Part shown: one piece after another, positions 25,146 through 37,083 of the stretch | How the letters are laid out: the number at the start of each line of letters is the position of its first letter | Position numbering within the stretch: position 1 is the stretch's first letter | Program-made: the position numbers and the translations under genes | Notes under the pieces: model-generated | Databases searched by the model: none | Seen by the model: only the letters and a program-made list of their open reading frames with translations | What the model was told of the DNA's origin: nothing | Source of the DNA: Acanthaster planci | Taxonomy: Eukaryota; Echinodermata; Asteroidea; Valvatida; Acanthasteridae | Length of the DNA stretch: 62,000 nucleotides | NCBI RefSeq assembly: GCF_001949145.1 | Contig: NW_019091355.1 | Location: 4,368,838 to 4,430,837, forward strand | Direction: 5' to 3'

Positions 25146-25849
25146 CTGCACAACAATGAACAACAATGAACGAGCACATGAAATAAGACAAATAGAATCA
25201 GTTTTAAAAACTCACCGGTTATTTTGGACTTTCAGTTTTTGCAATTGATTCGAAGCAATGGCAAGTACATGACATCCAGGTCAGTGACAGTTCACTCTCC
25301 ATCTGATCTCACTAAGTCAATAAAAATGCACAGGTGCTAATCCCCAGTTTGGACCCCCCATGCATGTGTTTTTACTGCATGCATTCTATTAACCAAATCC
25401 ACACCTGAAAAACCATCTGCTTATTCAAAACCTTCCTGCTCCTGCGTATTTCAAAAGGCTTTCCATGATAACTGTACATGATTTCCCAATTGGGGACCCT
25501 GACCCAATCATGACCCTACTGGCGTCTCATGTTTAGTATCCACGACTGAACCTGGATACTTCATACTCAGACCCACACAAGCCCCTTTTTTCCCCGTATT
25601 CTGGGATGCTTTAGCAGAAAATATGGAAAAACCAATTTTTTTTTGGAAACAGTAGCTGTAAACCATGTAGAGAAAAGCCTGACTAGGGTCTACTTGCAAA
25701 CTTTTCATGAAAATTTAAATCCTTTGTAATTGAACGGGCAAAGGATGTTATTCCATGACTTATTGTTTACTTTAACGTCAGAATCAATGTACTTTAAGTT
25801 ACATAAGTAATATGTCTCATATCACCAAGCTTTCTAAAACTTGCATTAA

Positions 25850-26925
25850 CCCTAACGGTCCCGAATGCTACAAAGTACTACTTAGTAGTAGAATGTGGTA
25901 CTCAGCCTTGTGGCTTGTAAGAGGACATGACATCATTANNNNNNNNNNNNNNNNNNNNNNNNNNNNNNNNNNNNNNNNNNNNNNNNNNNNNNNNNNNNNN
26001 NNNNNNNNNNNNNNNNNNNNNNNNNNNNNNNNNNNNNNNNNNNNNNNNNNNNNNNNNNNNNNNNNNNNNNNNNNNNNNNNNNNNNNNNNNNNNNNNNNNN
26101 NNNNNNNNNNNNNNNNNNNNNNNNNNNNNNNNNNNNNNNNNNNNNNNNNNNNNNNNNNNNNNNNNNNNNNNNNNNNNNNNNNNNNNNNNNNNNNNNNNNN
26201 NNNNNNNNNNNNNNNNNNNNNNNNNNNNNNNNNNNNNNNNNNNNNNNNNNNNNNNNNNNNNNNNNNNNNNNNNNNNNNNNNNNNNNNNNNNNNNNNNNNN
26301 NNNNNNNNNNNNNNNNNNNNNNNNNNNNNNNNNNNNNNNNNNNNNNNNNNNNNNNNNNNNNNNNNNNNNNNNNNNNNNNNNNNNNNNNNNNNNNNNNNNN
26401 NNNNNNNNNNNNNNNNNNNNNNNNNNNNNNNNNNNNNNNNNNNNNNNNNNNNNNNNNNNNNNNNNNNNNNNNNNNNNNNNNNNNNNNNNNNNNNNNNNNN
26501 NNNNNNNNNNNNNNNNNNNNNNNNNNNNNNNNNNNNNNNNNNNNNNNNNNNNNNNNNNNNNNNNNNNNNNNNNNNNNNNNNNNNNNNNNNNNNNNNNNNN
26601 NNNNNNNNNNNNNNNNNNNNNNNNNNNNNNNNNNNNNNNNNNNNNNNNNNNNNNNNNNNNNNNNNNNNNNNNNNNNNNNNNNNNNNNNNNNNNNNNNNNN
26701 NNNNNNNNNNNNNNNNNNNNNNNNNNNNNNNNNNNNNNNNNNNNNNNNNNNNNNNNNNNNNNNNNNNNNNNNNNNNNNNNNNNNNNNNNNNNNNNNNNNN
26801 NNNNNNNNNNNNNNNNNNNNNNNNNNNNNNNNNNNNNNNNNNNNNNNNNNNNNNNNNNNNNNNNNNNNNNNNNNNNNNNNNNNNNNNNNNNNNNNNNNNN
26901 NNNNNNNTGTCCGGTACTGTTAGGG
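25850..26925. mobile_element. Putative TTAA-flanked element with CCCTAAC ends (mostly in gap)
   Basis: The left end CCCTAACGGTCCCGAATGC (after TTAA 25846-25849) and the inverted right end CCCTAACAGTACCGGACA (after TTAA, 26926-26929) enclose the 969-base gap. TTAA target sites with CCC-starting ends are typical of piggyBac-like elements. The body is unknown, so class and length are inference. Confidence 0.5.
25939..26907. other. Assembly gap (969 N)
   Basis: This is a run of undetermined bases. The sequence on each side is an inverted pair: TTAACCCTAACGGTCCCGAA on the left, and the reverse complement TTAACCCTAACAGTACCGG on the right. The missing sequence is therefore probably the body of a transposon or foldback. 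Long open frames across the gap are artefacts of reading N as any residue. Confidence 0.99.
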
Positions 26926-27536
26926 TTAAGGTTCTCTGATCATCTGAGCATCCCAATGAAAAAGTCAATATTGCTCCAGTCAGCTGACCCAAGTGATCAA
27001 TGCTGACTGGGGGTTTGTGGGGCATCTTACCCACAAGGCCAGACATCTGGGTCAGCCTGCCGAGTTTACATTTTGCCTGCAAATCATTCGGTAACTTAAA
27101 GAAATAATATGTGGGTAATTTCCCATGGTCAAGGTGACAACTTCTGTATCCCCTAATTCAACATATCCCAAGGATCTTCTAATTGTAAAATAACACACTT
27201 TTTGCCTGGGAAACTATCGAAAATCAATTCCAGAAGAGTACTGCCTTTTTGGTTGTCTCTGTAACCATGGTGACCCAATTTGTTTTTTTTCCTAGCCACA
27301 CATTTTTCCTTGACCATTACTTTCAAGAATACTTCCCACCGGAAGGTCCAGGGGGCCAACAGGGGCAATGCCCCCTCCCCCGACAAGGAACAGAAAGTGT
27401 CCCTTCCCTTCCTTCCAAAAGAACTAGAAAGTCCCCCAAATTTAGCTTCACTCCTCAGAAAGGTCGGTAAAGTTACGTACCATTTGATTCCCCAAACAAG
27501 TTTGCTCCTTCCCCAAAAAAGAATTTGGTTCTGGTA

Positions 27537-27580
27537 ACAATGGACACCATCACAAATTGTGCCCCAACCTCATGGAATAA
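27537..27580. mobile_element. Partial end of the GGGTCATTCCATG family
   Basis: About 44 bases (TAACAATGGACACCATCACA, AATTGTGCCCCAACCTCATG, GAAT) are identical to the reverse complement of the left end of the element at 34892. The partner end is not evident, so this is a truncated or internally rearranged copy. Confidence 0.6.
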
Positions 27581-28090
27581 ACACCTCAGAGGATTTATTT
27601 GAATCTCTAGTGTATCTGCAAGACTACATCGGCCGAGATGATTTTTATTTTGGTGAAGCTATCGGTACCAGCAAAACAATACAGTTACCATCATACAAAG
27701 ACAAAATCTGTGTATGAGACATGTTATTTCAAAGTGCATGCTACTTTTTGTTTCCCAATATGTCAAGCTACGAAGCCACTGTTCAGTTATTGGTACTTGA
27801 AATAGTGCGCCATTGGTGAATGTCATGCTGCTGTAATGCCATACATGTATCTGACATGGTGCCGAGGGGTATGGTGATAAGGCTTACCTGCATGTCATAC
27901 TATTGCCTACGATAGACAAAACCTGTTTTTTTCTAATTTTCAGAAACTGAATATTGAGTCTCCATTTACTCAATCCAAACCCTTGGCATCCCCCTATTTC
28001 CCCAAGGATAAGTCAAGCACACGTAACTTGATAAGAAGGAAAGAACCACCATGCACAATGAGAGGACATTAAGGTTACTGGCTATCTTAC

Positions 28091-28199
28091 CCGGACTTTT
28101 TCTAGGTCCACGGAGTTGAGGACGGACCCTTGGAAGAACTCCAGCTGGGTGAAGTGCCTCTTGAACAATGCCTGCAGTTCCAGATCCGGCTGCGAACTG
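28091..28199 (-). CDS. KCNMA1: BK channel exon: RCK1 middle segment
   Basis: This 109-bp exon encodes [20 protein letters not shown] followed by [16 protein letters not shown]. The motif ALFKRHFTQ and the Mg2+-site residues Q397 and E399 (TQLE) match Slo1. The start is the AG after TTTTTCCCCCCATCTCTGGAG. The more downstream AG (TTCGCAG) would break the frame with the previous exon. This choice adds one residue to the surface loop compared with human (NSSQPDLE against NISPNLE). The donor is GTAAGA and the exon ends in phase 0. Confidence 0.93.
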
Positions 28200-28985
28200 C
28201 TCCAGAGATGGGGGGAAAAAACGGGAGGAATAACTCACAAGCTCTCATGAAACATGACACGGAAACAAGAGGAGTTCTGATGAGAGCCTCCTTGGTGGCT
28301 GGCTCAAATGACAACCATTTTCTGCAGGTCCACTGATGAGGCTTCTAGTGCCTGCTTCGCAAAGCGTATCAGTAACAAAATTCTGGCCTGAAAAGACTGA
28401 GATGCAATGAAATTACATTCAACTCATCTGGACTTACGCTTCTCAGGGATACGAGGCCTACTGATTAAATCATGGCCGAATCCTGCGCAATTTATCTTGC
28501 AGATAAACGACCCACTCTGTGAAAATGAGACGCAAGGCCATTTTTCTTCCCCCAGTGTGCATCAGATGATCAAGCGGAGCTTCCTGCATTGATACCTCAC
28601 TCATTTGGGCAATCTGTTGCGAAGGACACTGCGTGGCTGACAATGTTAACAGTTCTATCGATTCCCATCATGCAAGATTCTTTGAAAGGCCAGCAACTCA
28701 AAGGTGGCCCTGGGGACTTATTATTACTCACTTTCACAGAGCAGGGCCACATACATGTAGTTGGATCTAAATGTAATTACACCGTGGTGTTGCTCTAGCG
28801 AATTGGACGAGTTAATACTGAGTAACTTGTTCATTTGTATCAGATGGTACATTGCTAAAAATCCCATTGATTCAATGCAAAAGTTCATAAGCTATTCAAA
28901 GAATACGATTGCTATTGACAGAATTCCTAGGAAACATCCAGGGAACTTATAGAAAACATAGTGTGATTATGGCGCAATATCTTAC

Positions 28986-29096
28986 TTATCTAGCAGAACA
29001 ATTTCAACATTGACATCATCTCTGTCTTTGTGCAGGAAGTCCTTTAAGAAGTTGGCAACACTGTCGTACGTTATATGCCCACACAAGATGATGTGC
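28986..29096 (-). CDS. KCNMA1: BK channel exon: RCK1 beta-A to alpha-B
   Basis: This 111-bp exon encodes [20 protein letters not shown] and then [16 protein letters not shown]. It is the first Rossmann-fold segment of RCK1, the cytosolic Ca2+-sensing domain. Both aspartates of the RCK1 high-affinity Ca2+ site (human D362 and D367, in KDFLHKD) are present, as is E374 (NVEIV), the RCK1 side of the low-affinity Mg2+ site. The acceptor is TTTTTTCTGTCTTTAG and the donor is GTAAGA. The two trailing bases AA are completed to Asn by the next exon. Confidence 0.97.
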
Positions 29097-30992
29097 CTAA
29101 AGACAGAAAAAATCACACAATTAAAATCTGGTTTTACTGCTTGTTCTTCAGAGAAAACTGTCCTTAAAAACGGGTTCCTCTTCAGGAGAATACAATTGTC
29201 GAAACTTTTTTTTTCAAATTTGAAAAATACAGAAAAAACATGTATATGAACCTCTCCTTGAAGTTGGCAGAACAGATCTCAGAAGATGGCCTACACATTC
29301 ATCAATTTGACATTGATTTTTCCAGTGATGAGCCCGTTTGGTATTCCAACAGAGATGTCCAAAATTAGGAGTGGTAATACGCACATGCGAGGTCTACCCT
29401 CTCAGCATGGCAATACGCCGACCTGCATGCATGCTCTGATCTCGCATTACATTGCCTTTCTGAATTGATTCGTTATGAACTCTTTTTTTTTTAAAACCCC
29501 TACACATATCACATTCTCCAGAAAGAGTTTCCATACCATTCACATATGTGACCTGGTACATCGAAATCAGGAATAAGTCACAAATTGACTTTGGGAGATA
29601 CACGTATGTGCACGGTCAGAAAAAGAATTTCATAAGCTTTCAAATGGTGCACATTACAATTTTGTTGATGGTAACCTTTCATACATAAACTTCCAAAATA
29701 CACAGAAACCGCCACATGGATTTTTTCAACATTTACCCCCATCCCCACCTTACTCAGCCATTGTGTAAAACTGCCTCAGCGACTTATTCCTGATTACGAT
29801 GTACCCCATCACATATAGGCTACCATACTTCAAGGTGACAAAGCCGGTACATGTCATCTATTTTGATGAGTTTATTAGTGTATACATTATATATAGGCCA
29901 TTTTCCAATACTCGACTTGGGCTCCGTCTCAGGCTTCAACTGTTTTTTTACTTCCTGACTTTGAGGTTGTAAGTGCAATAGTAAGTCTGATAGTGCCACA
30001 AAACATCAAGTAAGATGCAAAAGAGCCAAACTACACAGTATTTCAATTTAACTTGACCGCTTCAGGCTCACAATCGGGGATTGGTTTCCTACAGGAAGTC
30101 TGAGACGGAGACGAAGCTGAGTATTAGAAAGCGGCCTTAGTACGGTCCCATCTTGGATAAAGCCTCGCAGACACACTGACAATCCACAGAGCCTATCACC
30201 ATCTTCACGCTTAACTTCTTCATGTTTCACAGCTCACTGATCCATACACAATCCTCTCTCGACTACAATGCTTACACACATCGGCCCTGGATTGAGCATT
30301 TTCAAAAGGGCACGATGCACACATATAGGGACGGACATAAAAAACAGAACCATTGTTGAGAGCAGAACAAGAAACAGGAGTGAGCACGAGTTTAAAAACA
30401 GAATTGGAAAGCAGTAAATTGGCCACTTGAGCAATGAAAGAGCCACTCCTTGTGAAAAATACAATTCATGCACAACAACACCCACAAAGATACATTGTGT
30501 CATGTGAAACTCCATCGATGTTTTGACTATTAAACATGACAGGGCATCAATCATTATCTTTTTAATACCAAAGTCCCGAAATATTATCATTGTCCCACAT
30601 AAATGTATCAATGTAAAATGCATCACCGGCTTCGCATGACTCTCTTATGCACAAAACATTCGAACAACCTGTGAATTTTAAGCTTCACAGTGTTTCATCT
30701 GAGATTGCCTTTTATTTTCATGTTCAGGGCACCGGTGATAAGAAGCAGAGGTTTGCAGCTGCAGAACCGCATCTCTCTACTCTGATCATTATTGAGAGAT
30801 AGCCTGAACGTGCATACGTATTGCTGTAGCACACAGTGCACCTGTGATACATGTACATATACAGGTATTCAGAAGCTCTTATCAGGGCAAAGTGAAAATT
30901 CAATTGACGTAGGCCGAAAAACTGAATTGATTCAAATAATTCAGGTGCCTTTTTAAAAACCAACCTAGTAAACACAATTCTGAAATACAAAA

Positions 30993-31197
30993 CTCACAAA
31001 AGTTAAGGACCCCTTTTTTCTTAACTTTTTACATTTTTTCCAAGCAATGAGTGGGATTTAGTTCTTTCAGCTTTTGTTTGTCTAGATTGTGTTCTCATTG
31101 GAATAAAATTTTTTTTAAAAACATCAAATGCACATTTTCAGCAGTAAAATATACAAAACAAAAAGGGGTCCTTTTACTTTTTTTCCGGTGGTGTGGG
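30993..31197. mobile_element. Inverted-repeat element with AAGGACCCCTTTTT arms
   Basis: The left AAAAGTTAAGGACCCCTTTT and the reverse complement of the right arm AAAAAGTAAAAGGACCCCTT are related over about 25-30 bases, separated by about 130 bases of AT-rich sequence. The exact borders are unclear. A mariner-like MITE is one possibility. Confidence 0.45.
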
Positions 31198-32036
31198 TTC
31201 CCATAAATGTATATGCAGGTATAACTAAATAGCGTTGTGGTTACCTGTAACTTGAGCTGTGTTATGACCTTTGACCAAATATTATTTCAGGCTTCCTGTT
31301 TGTTACATAAGAAATGCTTACCAATCTAAATAACTGTTCATGCATGCTGTAGAAAAAAATGCTGGTTTGCGACTCATCCAGTAAAACCATTTTTGTTCCT
31401 TGTGCTTTTGTTTACAATAAAATTTAGTACCTCACTTGTGAAGTTGCTACATGTCAGTGGATGGCATGATGTTTCATCCATTTTTTAAAAATTTTGTTTC
31501 TGTTAGCAAGCCAAGTTACATGTACAACTAGGATTCTGAAAGGATAATGTAAATGCGATCGCTGCATGATGAAACCGACAATCATCACAGAGAACACAGA
31601 GCAGGAAACCAAGGAAGGAAACTAGCTGCGCTTACACGGGGCAGAAGACCCTAGAGAGAGATGCAATCATTACAAGTACATAAGCTATGAGGAGGATCGT
31701 GATAATAAAGTAAAAACGTTCGGTGGATGTAAATTTGTACTGGTTATGAGCTGATCATACTAGGCATCAAACTAATGAGAAACAGACAGCAACAGGTGAT
31801 AAATGTATGGCTGCCAACACACTGTGCTTACAATACAAGCCCACTGTACCGTAATGAGTACTGTACTGTACTTGGCACGAAAGCACGAATACGAAGTTGT
31901 GACGTCAGATCGAATATTTGTGCTGCAAATTCGTAGAAATTGAGTTCATTTCAGCTCAAGCGAATTTCGCTACAATTTTTTCGTGACATCCAAGTTGCTT
32001 TGCTTTCACATTCACCAGGAGTATGAACCCATCTAT

Positions 32037-32215
32037 CGGGGGGTGTGAGTGGCCACTTGAACTGAAAACTGAAAACAGCTGGCAATAAGCTGAAATGTAA
32101 AAAGTTGCCATACTTTTGTACAGACCAGGTGTACAAAAAAAGCTGAAATTCAGGGTCAACATCTAAACAAAAAAAAAGCTGAAATCGGCTAAAAAGCTGA
32201 ATTCTCACACCCCTG
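32037..32215. mobile_element. hAT-like element, CAGGGGTGTGAGA ends
   Basis: The inverted right end is CAGGGGTGTGAGAATTC and the left end is CGGGGGGTGTGAGTGG. The interior contains AAAAGCTGAAATCGGCTAAA and AAGCTGAA repeats shared with the element at 38336-38513. No coding capacity. Confidence 0.6.
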
Positions 32216-33677
32216 GTCACACCATCAAGCCATGCAGAGGGAAGATATCCTTGAAGAGAATTGCCTGTTTCAAATTCTGAATGATAACCAATACCCTACT
32301 CTCTTATGTCATACTTCGGCAGAACTGCATAAATGCAACACCAGCTACTTAAATAGTTACCCTTTGTTCCATTGATGCTACTGATAAACCATTCTGAGAA
32401 CACCTGCTTCAACAAGATGGGTTTTGATTGTTTTTTGAGAGGAAGGATGTTTATTTTAGCATGTGCCTCTGGAGCAAAATCCGTTAAAATTACACCAAGG
32501 TGTGTTTTATCACCTTCCTTGAGAAGTTATGCTCGATTTTGTGATTTTTGCTCAAGGGCCAAACATGATCAGTGCAATGCTCACCTGCTAGTTGTCCACC
32601 AGATTTTTTTTCTGTTTTTTTTTTAATGCAAGCAGAACATGTTCTCAACTGGGTAGAAAGTTATTCCAAATAATTTTGAATTGCTATTTGATTAAAATTA
32701 TTTCATATTACATGTATTTTTAGCAGAGCAGCATCCGTGGCAGCGCCTGTTGGCAGAGTAATCTCTCATTTTAGAAATAAGTGAAGCCCTTGGGGGAAAC
32801 CCAAGCCAACCAGTATGCTAATGAGAATAGCAATCAGGCATAATTAATGACTATTCCACTTCAACAAAAGGTGGCCAGCAGAAACATCTGGTCTACCTGT
32901 TGCTAAGCAACTATTTGTTTTGTCAGAGGGCTACATGTAGTTCTGAAAAGCTGGTGGGGAAAATCATGAACTCTGCCCAGGGGAATATATATTGCGTACA
33001 AAGTGGGAGGGTCATATCATATTTATTCTCCGTAGGAAAACGTAGTTTAAACTTTTAAAGTTCAAGATGGATTGAGCATTTGTGACTAACATAATTATCT
33101 AACCTTTATAAAACAATTCTGGAAGGCTCTTTTAAATTTATCATTTGGGAAAACAGTCTAACAATGTTCACTTCTTAGTATTTATGAAAAAAAAAATTAC
33201 CACAGCATACATGACGGGAGTTTAAGATAAATAAAATATGACAAGTATGACTCATCATCAACCTGATGAATAGACATATCCCATGTGGATTTCAGTTTCC
33301 TCCAGGTGATGAGCTCAATGAACGGCACATTTTGTGATGTTCGCGCCGACAGATCCTTGTCAAAACCCCCTTCCCAATTCATTCTGTGCACGCATTGTAG
33401 GTGCATCTTTACGCGTTATAAATGCATTATTTGAACTTTAATAACTCACCAACGACTTCATGAATATGCGTGCTCTACAGGGTCTTCATTGCTAATTTTC
33501 TCCTGGTGAACAGACAAATCATTATGAAGGACGCATCCGGTGATGTTCATGCCATGAGACCACTGTAAAAATCCCCTCCTGCTTTCTTAAAACCGACCAG
33601 TCTTGTAATGATCATCAAGTTCATACACCACCTGCCTGTCTAGATTCACCAATACTCTGTACTGGAATTCTACTTAC

Positions 33678-33769
33678 TTTCGTCCCTTCTCTGACTGGTA
33701 GGAACCCTGGTATTTCTTCCTCCTTCCAAAGATCTCGGCGCACTCGGGGAGGTAGCTGGTATAGATCGC
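33678..33769 (-). CDS. KCNMA1: BK channel exon: end of S6, C-linker, start of RCK1
   Basis: This 92-bp exon encodes 30 residues beginning AIYTSYLPECAEIF and ending SEKGR, plus AA. It is the inner end of S6 and the C-linker. Both glutamates of the cytoplasmic ring that raises BK conductance (human E321 and E324, in PECAE) are kept, as is the basic RKK triplet (329-331). The acceptor CCGAAATAG has a weak pyrimidine tract. The donor is GTAAGT. The trailing AA plus G of the next exon gives Lys, forming the family motif GRKH. Confidence 0.95.
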
Positions 33770-34105
33770 CTATTTCGGAAAGGATATTTCACGAGAAAAA
33801 GTGGAGGATTACTCGCTATTCTTTGACGAGAAACACCCCTGCAGCTGACAAATACAGTTTATCAGAATGCTAAAATTCCATAAGTTCTTCATACTTAGTT
33901 TGATTTTTGAGCCATAAGATCTTAATCTTAACCCGGTACTGCTGAATCGTCCTGACAAAGAGCCCTCCTGCTAACTGTGCCTTTGTAACACCACTAACCA
34001 ACCTCAATCTTCTCGTGTAGAATTTTTCAGCGGAGTGAATGACAAGAAGTGAAAGCATGGACTACGTCTGATTGTTGACTACCTGAAAAACTTCAACCGT
34101 TCCTA

Positions 34106-34224
34106 GGCCATGTCTGAAACGGGCTTCCAGAGCTACGGCTAGGTCTATTGTCTACGCGTCTCCACACATTTCCAATGGAATGAAGACCTAGACCTAGCAC
34201 TAGACAACCGATTCGGATGCAGCC
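34106..34224. mobile_element. Family C MITE, copy 2
   Basis: This 119-bp copy runs GGCCATGTCTGAAACGGGCT to CGATTCGGATGCAGCC. It is directly flanked by CTA on both sides (34103-34105 and 34225-34227), a possible 3-bp target duplication of PIF/Harbinger type. The body is nearly identical to the copies at 18146 and 52811. Confidence 0.85.
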
Positions 34225-34562
34225 CTACTGACGGTTAACTGAATCAAACTGTCCTAAGACATACTCTTTTCAATACTCCGGGGAACTCTTTACAATTACA
34301 AGAATTTAAGAAGTTTTGTAAAAAGCGTTATGTCCACGGTGCTCTGCTTGACACAGAGAGAGCTGGAATTTATATACATGCTAACACTGTCAAGTAAAGT
34401 AACTTTACAGAAATCAAGTGAAAGTTTGCTATATTCTTGTCGATCTTTATTTTGTAAGATGGTAGCGAAGTGCAACTAAGATCTAAGAGAGCAGTTGGAA
34501 TCCTTCTCATCCTTTCTATTACTTGGTGAAAATCGGGTTTTGCTTTGGACAGTAAAACCTAC

Positions 34563-34733
34563 CACGCTGCCAAAGATGAAGATCACGATGAAAATCCTGC
34601 CCAGAGTGGTCTTTGCAGTCACATCCCCGTAGCCGACGGTTGACATGGTCACCACAAGGATATAAACACAGGTCCAGTAATCGATGTTTTCGGGATTGCT
34701 GAAGCCATTCCAGAAATCACCAGAGTTCTCAAC
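34563..34733 (-). CDS. KCNMA1: BK channel exon: turret, pore helix, selectivity filter, S6
   Basis: This 171-bp, phase 0-0 exon encodes 57 residues: the turret (VENSGDFW), pore helix, filter TVGYGDV, and the first half of S6 (TLGRIFIVIFIFGSV). The filter is that of a K+-selective channel. Two positions differ from vertebrate Slo1. The residue after GYGDV is Thr instead of Tyr (human Y294, external TEA position). The S6 pair Gly-Gly (G310-G311) is Gly-Ser. The acceptor CATTTCAAACCCAG and donor GTAGGT are clear. The next exon continues S6 at AIYTSYLPE. Confidence 0.98.
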
Positions 34734-34891
34734 CTGGGTTTGAAATGGTGCAGGGTAAATGAGCAGAGTAAACCACTGAAATAGCAAAATAACACCAATT
34801 CCCCATTCATGAAGTGGTCACAACACTCTTGGCTTTGTTCGCATTGCAACTGTAAGCAGATAAATATCAGCGTTACGTAAAAATGTGATGT

Positions 34892-35142
34892 GGGTCATTC
34901 CATGAGGTTGGGGCACAATTTGTGATGGTGTCCATTGTTACATGGGTTCCATAAAAATGAACAGTTATTTCCCTGCATGTGGATTCCAAATTATACTTCT
35001 TGCAAGGCTGAATACAGAGGTGTGTGTTACTTTTACAGAGTAAATGACCTACTCTACAGGTCATGACAGGTGGTAAAACGTACCCATACATGTATATCAA
35101 GGACACTGTCACAAATTGTGCCCTAACCTCATGGAACGACCC
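34892..35142. mobile_element. MITE with GGGTCATTCCATGAGG ends and ATGT duplication
   Basis: The left end GGGTCATTCCATGAGGTTGG (continuing GGCACAATTTGTGATGGTGTCC) and the inverted right end GGGTCGTTCCATGAGGTTAG (GGCACAATTTGTGACAGTGTCC) match over about 42 bases. ATGT flanks both sides (34888-34891 and 35143-35146). It is a 251-bp element next to the pore exon acceptor, with a partial end of the same family at 27537-27580. Confidence 0.8.
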
Positions 35143-37083
35143 ATGTAACTAAACACACACACCAACCAGCCGAGGGTGAAACCAGAACCAAATTTTCATG
35201 GCAGGAAACTTGTTTTTTGGGAAGCCAAAATTTTGGAAATTTTTCCACGCAAACTTACAGTATTCGCCGAGGGCAACACATTTCTATACATGTACATGTT
35301 GGCGTGTCAAAGAGAACTATTTTGACAATTGTAAATTCGGACAGCTTTGCTTGCATTTGTTATATTTGGCAAGAGTCAAGCTTGGCAGCTCCAATAGAAA
35401 ATTGAAACACCTCAGGCACAATGTACTTGTATCTAGACTCATTGAGAAATGGAACAAGATGGCACCTTATGTTGCAAAAGCCTACATAGCACTTAACAGT
35501 AGCAGTCAAGTGCCACAAAATGCCTGTATCTTAAGACTTCATTGGCTGCTGATTAATGCAGAATACACATCATTCTGCTCACATTCACAGCACTTTAATA
35601 AAACATGCAGCACTCTGTGTACTGTCTGGCCAGGCTTGAGGTCACCCAACAATCTCCCGTCACTTCCTGCATTTGTCTTGCCAGTAACACCGACAGAGCC
35701 ATTAAAACGGCTCAGAGATGGAACATGTTTTTCATACAAAATAACCGCATGTTTCATGCTCAGTTTTCCTATCAACTTAGACCTCTTCTTTGCCTCCAGA
35801 CAATTTTCTTTGAACGGTTTCTGAACGCACAGTGCCCTACACGTCTAAAGTTTGTACTACTGGGTATGCCAAGTGTCAAAATGTGCATTTCAAGAAAAGG
35901 AATACAATGAAACGCTGTGAGTAAAAGTGTGATGTGATAATCGTCACGCTCTTATTCTCATTTAGAAAATTTTCGTTTAACAACCCCCTCAGCTACTCTC
36001 CATTGCCATAACTTTTTTGCCTAAAAGTTCAAACGCAAGTTTTTATATTTTTCCAACAATGCTGTGCATGGACTTAACGTCATGCTTTGTGCAACACCCT
36101 CCTTGCCGTAACTCTGGTGTGAGTCAACATTTCGTTACCAAACTGGGAGAGCTCCAAACCATTTGGGAGTGTCAACAGCTTTAAAGCCAACCATGTGATG
36201 CAGTCGTGACCAACAGGAATGAGTCGGCTGTTCAATTAACTAGTATTTACAGGCTGTGTGCATAACGATAAGTTTAAAGTCAGCATAAGAATGAATGTAC
36301 GAATGAAAGTCGGTGCAAGAAGATTTAGTGAAATTTCTAAAGACAGGTAGAACTTGTGTACATTCTAGTGAGTAAGATTAAGGGAGGCCTTGCTGTCTCT
36401 GTCTCAAAACGGCTGAGGCATCTACAGATTGCCAGTATTTAATGTCCCTGAGACTTGACTGCATTGGAAACCCTGCACGAACACCAAATCATCATGTGCA
36501 GCTGAGCGCAAGATGATGAAGATGCTCCCGGGAGATAGGCTTACTGCTTCATCAAGCAGGACCTCAGCTGCTGACCTGATGAGGAGGGGGGAAACGATTT
36601 GGAGTGGCCAGTAATGATTCAAACATTCCTCGTTGAATGTCAAGGGAGGGGGGAAGGACAGGATGGGTGAACGTGCAGCGCATGGTTATAGGATACCGGA
36701 AGCATCCCGGTGGACTGGTCGAATGACAGGTTGAATAGTCAATGAGCCTCAATTAGCATCTGTTTGGCATAATGGTGTCACTTGACTACAGTTGATAACT
36801 CCATTCTGATTCGCTAATGATGACTTTTAATAACTTTAAGGTGCTCTCACTGCAATCTGCAGAGGGTAAGAGTTGTTTTTGTAGTTAAATTTTGTGAATG
36901 TAGCTGTTAACGACAATGTATACATATTACCTTGTGCTGGGAAGGAAATAGTGCAAATAAACTAGGCACGCCACCCAAGCAGCTTGTCGGCAAATTGGAA
37001 AAAGTGTAGAGTGAAAAAAAATTTGAGACAAAGAACAGATTCAGTAAAGTAACAGCAAATGAGCAACTCTTTTTTTGATTTAC

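Larger units (their letters stand above)
25146..28090 (-). other. 2.9-kb intron containing an assembly gap
   Basis: This interval lies between exons encoding RCK1 segments VDLEKVR and LKEADAC, which join in phase 0. It contains the 969-base gap bracketed by TTAA/CCCTAAC ends, and at 27537-27580 a partial end of the GGGTCATTCCATG-type element. No coding exon is expected in the gap, since the flanking exons already join in frame. Confidence 0.7.
29097..33677 (-). other. 4.6-kb intron after the C-linker exon
   Basis: This intron separates GRK from HIILCGHIT. It contains an inverted-repeat element near 30993-31197 and a hAT-like element at about 32037-32215. Otherwise it is AT-rich intronic sequence with no supported coding content. 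Minus-strand open frames here (for example 30234-30626) lack similarity and splice context. Confidence 0.65.

Noticed and set aside
25812-27082. Frames of 359-404 codons across the first gap.
   Set aside because: Almost entirely undetermined bases; artefact.
35198-35824. 208-codon plus-strand frame, the longest gap-free one.
   Set aside because: Composition and content look random, no domain recognised, lies in the intron between pore and S4 exons. A fragment of an unrelated gene or retrocopy cannot be fully excluded.
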